Positions 60,864 to 64,000 of a DNA stretch of 64,000 bases are shown here, in pieces. The notes beneath the pieces were generated by a model. The model had not been told where the DNA came from, searched no databases, and saw only the letters and a program-made list of their open reading frames with translations. Made by a program: the position numbers and the translations under genes. The stretch comes from Brevundimonas vitisensis (GTDB lineage Bacteria; Pseudomonadota; Alphaproteobacteria; Caulobacterales; Caulobacteraceae), in assembly GCF_016656965.1 (NCBI RefSeq), contig NZ_CP067977.1, positions 1,364,001-1,428,000 on the forward strand, given 5' to 3'. The first letter of the stretch is position 1. Every line of letters starts with the position of its first letter.

Positions 60864-61738
60864 AGCAGGTCGGTGATGGCCTGGCGCGCGGCCTTGCCCA
60901 GCTTGGCGTGCGTCAGGGCATAGGCGACATTAGCCCGCAGAAGACCGACAGGATCGCCGCAGTCGTAGGTCGCGCCCTCGTATTCAAGGGCGTGGAAGTC
61001 CTGCACCTTCATCAGGCGGGCCATGGCGTCCGTCAGCTGGATTTCGCCGCCAGCCCCCGTCTGCTGGTCAGCCAGCAGCGGGAAGATGTCAGGCGTCAGC
61101 ACATAGCGGCCTGAAATGAACAGGTTGGACGGCTCGGTGCCCAGCGGCGGCTTTTCGACCATGCCGGTCATTCGGTTCAGCCGGCCGTCCTGACCTTCCA
61201 GCGCCACGATGCCGTATTTGTGTGTTTCGCCTTCCGGAGCCGGCTCGACGACGATGATGTTGCCGCCGGTCTGTTCATGGGCGGCGATCGCCTGACCCAG
61301 GGCCGGCGTGTCGGCCATCATCAGCATGTCCGGCAGCATGACGGCAAAAGGCTCGTCGCCGATCAGGTCGCGCGCGCAGAAGACGGCGTGGCCCAGGCCC
61401 AACGGAGCCATCTGGCGCACAAAGCTCATTTCGCCCGGGCGGGGCAGGTCGGCAACGACCGAGGCCAGGATGTCATCCTTGCCCTTGGCCTTGAGGATCG
61501 CCTCCAGTTCGTAACCGTGGTCGAAATAGTCCTCGATCGAGGTCTGGCCCCGGCCCACCACGAAGATGATGTGCTCGATGCCGGCGTCGCGCGCCTCGGC
61601 CACGATGTGTGACAGGATGGGCCGGTCGAACACGTTCAGCATGTTCTTGGGCGTCACCTTGGCTGCAGGCAGCACGCGGGTGCCCAGTCCGGCGACGGGC
61701 AGGACGGCCTTGCGAACGCGGGCGGAGGGTCGGGTCAT
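60860..61738 (-). CDS. galU: UTP-glucose-1-phosphate uridylyltransferase
   Basis: A 292-residue GalU making UDP-glucose from UTP and glucose-1-phosphate. The nucleotide-binding start is KAVLPVAGLGTRVLPAAKVTPKNML, followed by FVVGRGQTSIEDYFD, PLGLGHAVFCARDLIGDEPFAVMLPDML and EKPPLGTEPSNLFISGRYVLTPDIFPLL. ATG 61738 rather than 61756 is chosen because conservation begins at RKAVLP. It supplies UDP-glucose for polysaccharides. Ends overlapping the convergent small membrane gene by 4 nt. Confidence 0.95.
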   Translation of the reverse strand: MTRPSARVRKAVLPVAGLGTRVLPAAKVTPKNMLNVFDRPILSHIVAEARDAGIEHIIFVVGRGQTSIEDYFDHGYELEAILKAKGKDDILASVVADLPRPGEMSFVRQMAPLGLGHAVFCARDLIGDEPFAVMLPDMLMMADTPALGQAIAAHEQTGGNIIVVEPAPEGETHKYGIVALEGQDGRLNRMTGMVEKPPLGTEPSNLFISGRYVLTPDIFPLLADQQTGAGGEIQLTDAMARLMKVQDFHALEYEGATYDCGDPVGLLRANVAYALTHAKLGKAARQAITDLL

Positions 61739-61847
61739 GGATCGGTCCTGATGCAATTCGGCGACCGTGATAGACCGATCTCGACCGGTCGCGAAACCAC
61801 CGCGATGTGAAATCAGCGTTCGTCAGACCGGACCGGCCTGTCGGACC

Positions 61848-63665
<1,818 letters not shown>

Positions 63666-63817
63666 GGTTTCAGATCTCCGCCTCGACGCCGTGGCCGCAA
63701 TGATGACGGCTCCGGTGCCGTGGTCTAGGAGGTGGATAGCGTTCCGGCACCTAATAAGCGGTTTCGGAAGGTTTCGGGCCTTAGAGAGACGCCAACGGGC
63801 GCGAGCGAGGAGACATC

Positions 63818-64000
63818 ATGGGCGACAGGAAATATTTCGGCACTGACGGCATTCGCGGTCGGGCCAACACCCTGCCCATGACGGCAGAGGTGGCGCTGCG
63901 GGTTGGATTGGCTGCCGGGCGGCTGTTCATGTCCAAGGACGATCGTCGCCACCTGGTGGTGATCGGCAAGGACACCCGGCTGTCGGGATACATGATCGAA
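63818..64000 (+). CDS. glmM: phosphoglucosamine mutase, 5' part (runs off the window)
   Basis: The first 61 codons of GlmM, which converts glucosamine-6-phosphate to glucosamine-1-phosphate. [29 protein letters not shown] is the unmistakable N-terminus and [14 protein letters not shown] the beginning of the active-site region; the catalytic Ser lies beyond the window. GAGGAG precedes ATG 63818. Divergent from glmS across 152 nt that should hold both promoters. Confidence 0.93.
   Translation, partial: MGDRKYFGTDGIRGRANTLPMTAEVALRVGLAAGRLFMSKDDRRHLVVIGKDTRLSGYMIE

Overview
The window is GC-rich alphaproteobacterial chromosome, most likely Brevundimonas or another member of the Caulobacteraceae. 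That assignment is inference. It rests on the gene content (SapC-family protein, long-form isocitrate lyase, TonB-dependent receptor, Zur-type Fur protein, GalU/GlmS/GlmM), an alphaproteobacterial EcfG-type promoter, and phage genes of the kind seen in Caulobacterales prophages. A complete-looking HK97-type siphovirus prophage of about 38.7 kb interrupts the chromosome.

Layout. 1-3.4 kb is host: a TlpA-like thioredoxin protein, a small lipoprotein, and a LysR regulator divergent from an NTF2-like/SDR gene pair. 3385-42099 is the prophage, bounded by a perfect 50-bp direct repeat. The right copy is the 3' part of an intact tRNA-Met(CAU) gene at 42055-42131, and the left copy is the displaced tRNA 3' end. 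42.1-64 kb is host again: sugar dehydrogenase, pirin, Bcr/CflA-type efflux pump, M1 peptidase, TonB receptor, isocitrate lyase with its divergent regulator, gyrB, hydrolase, zur, sapC, MaoC-like protein, MDR oxidoreductase, a small membrane protein, galU, glmS and the start of glmM.

Prophage organisation. Next to attL lie a decayed copy of the phage's own spanin gene and a cargo pair (small membrane protein and MFS transporter). Then come integrase and excisionase-like genes and a leftward early operon ending in a staphylococcal-nuclease homologue. A CI-like repressor follows, flanked on both sides by pairs of 19-bp operators (O_L/O_R architecture), then a Cro-like gene, a leftward cassette of unknown genes, a CII-like gene, a DnaB helicase and a DUF1376 protein. 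The late region is HNH nuclease, terS, terL, portal, ClpP-type protease, capsid, connectors, tail tube, tail chaperones (with a likely programmed -1 frameshift), tape measure, tail tip, an SGNH-esterase tail protein, holin-like proteins, a higBA toxin-antitoxin module, endolysin, and Rz with a nested Rz1. The right end carries an SRAP-family DNA-repair protein, a lipoprotein and two coupled small genes of unknown function.

The most interesting points are the frameshifted tail chaperone with no usable start codon of its own, the symmetrical operator pairs around the repressor, the leftward unknown cassette between cro and cII, the toxin-antitoxin module inside the lysis region, the spanin remnant at attL, and a host transcription terminator that implies an unannotated minus-strand RNA near 60.3 kb.
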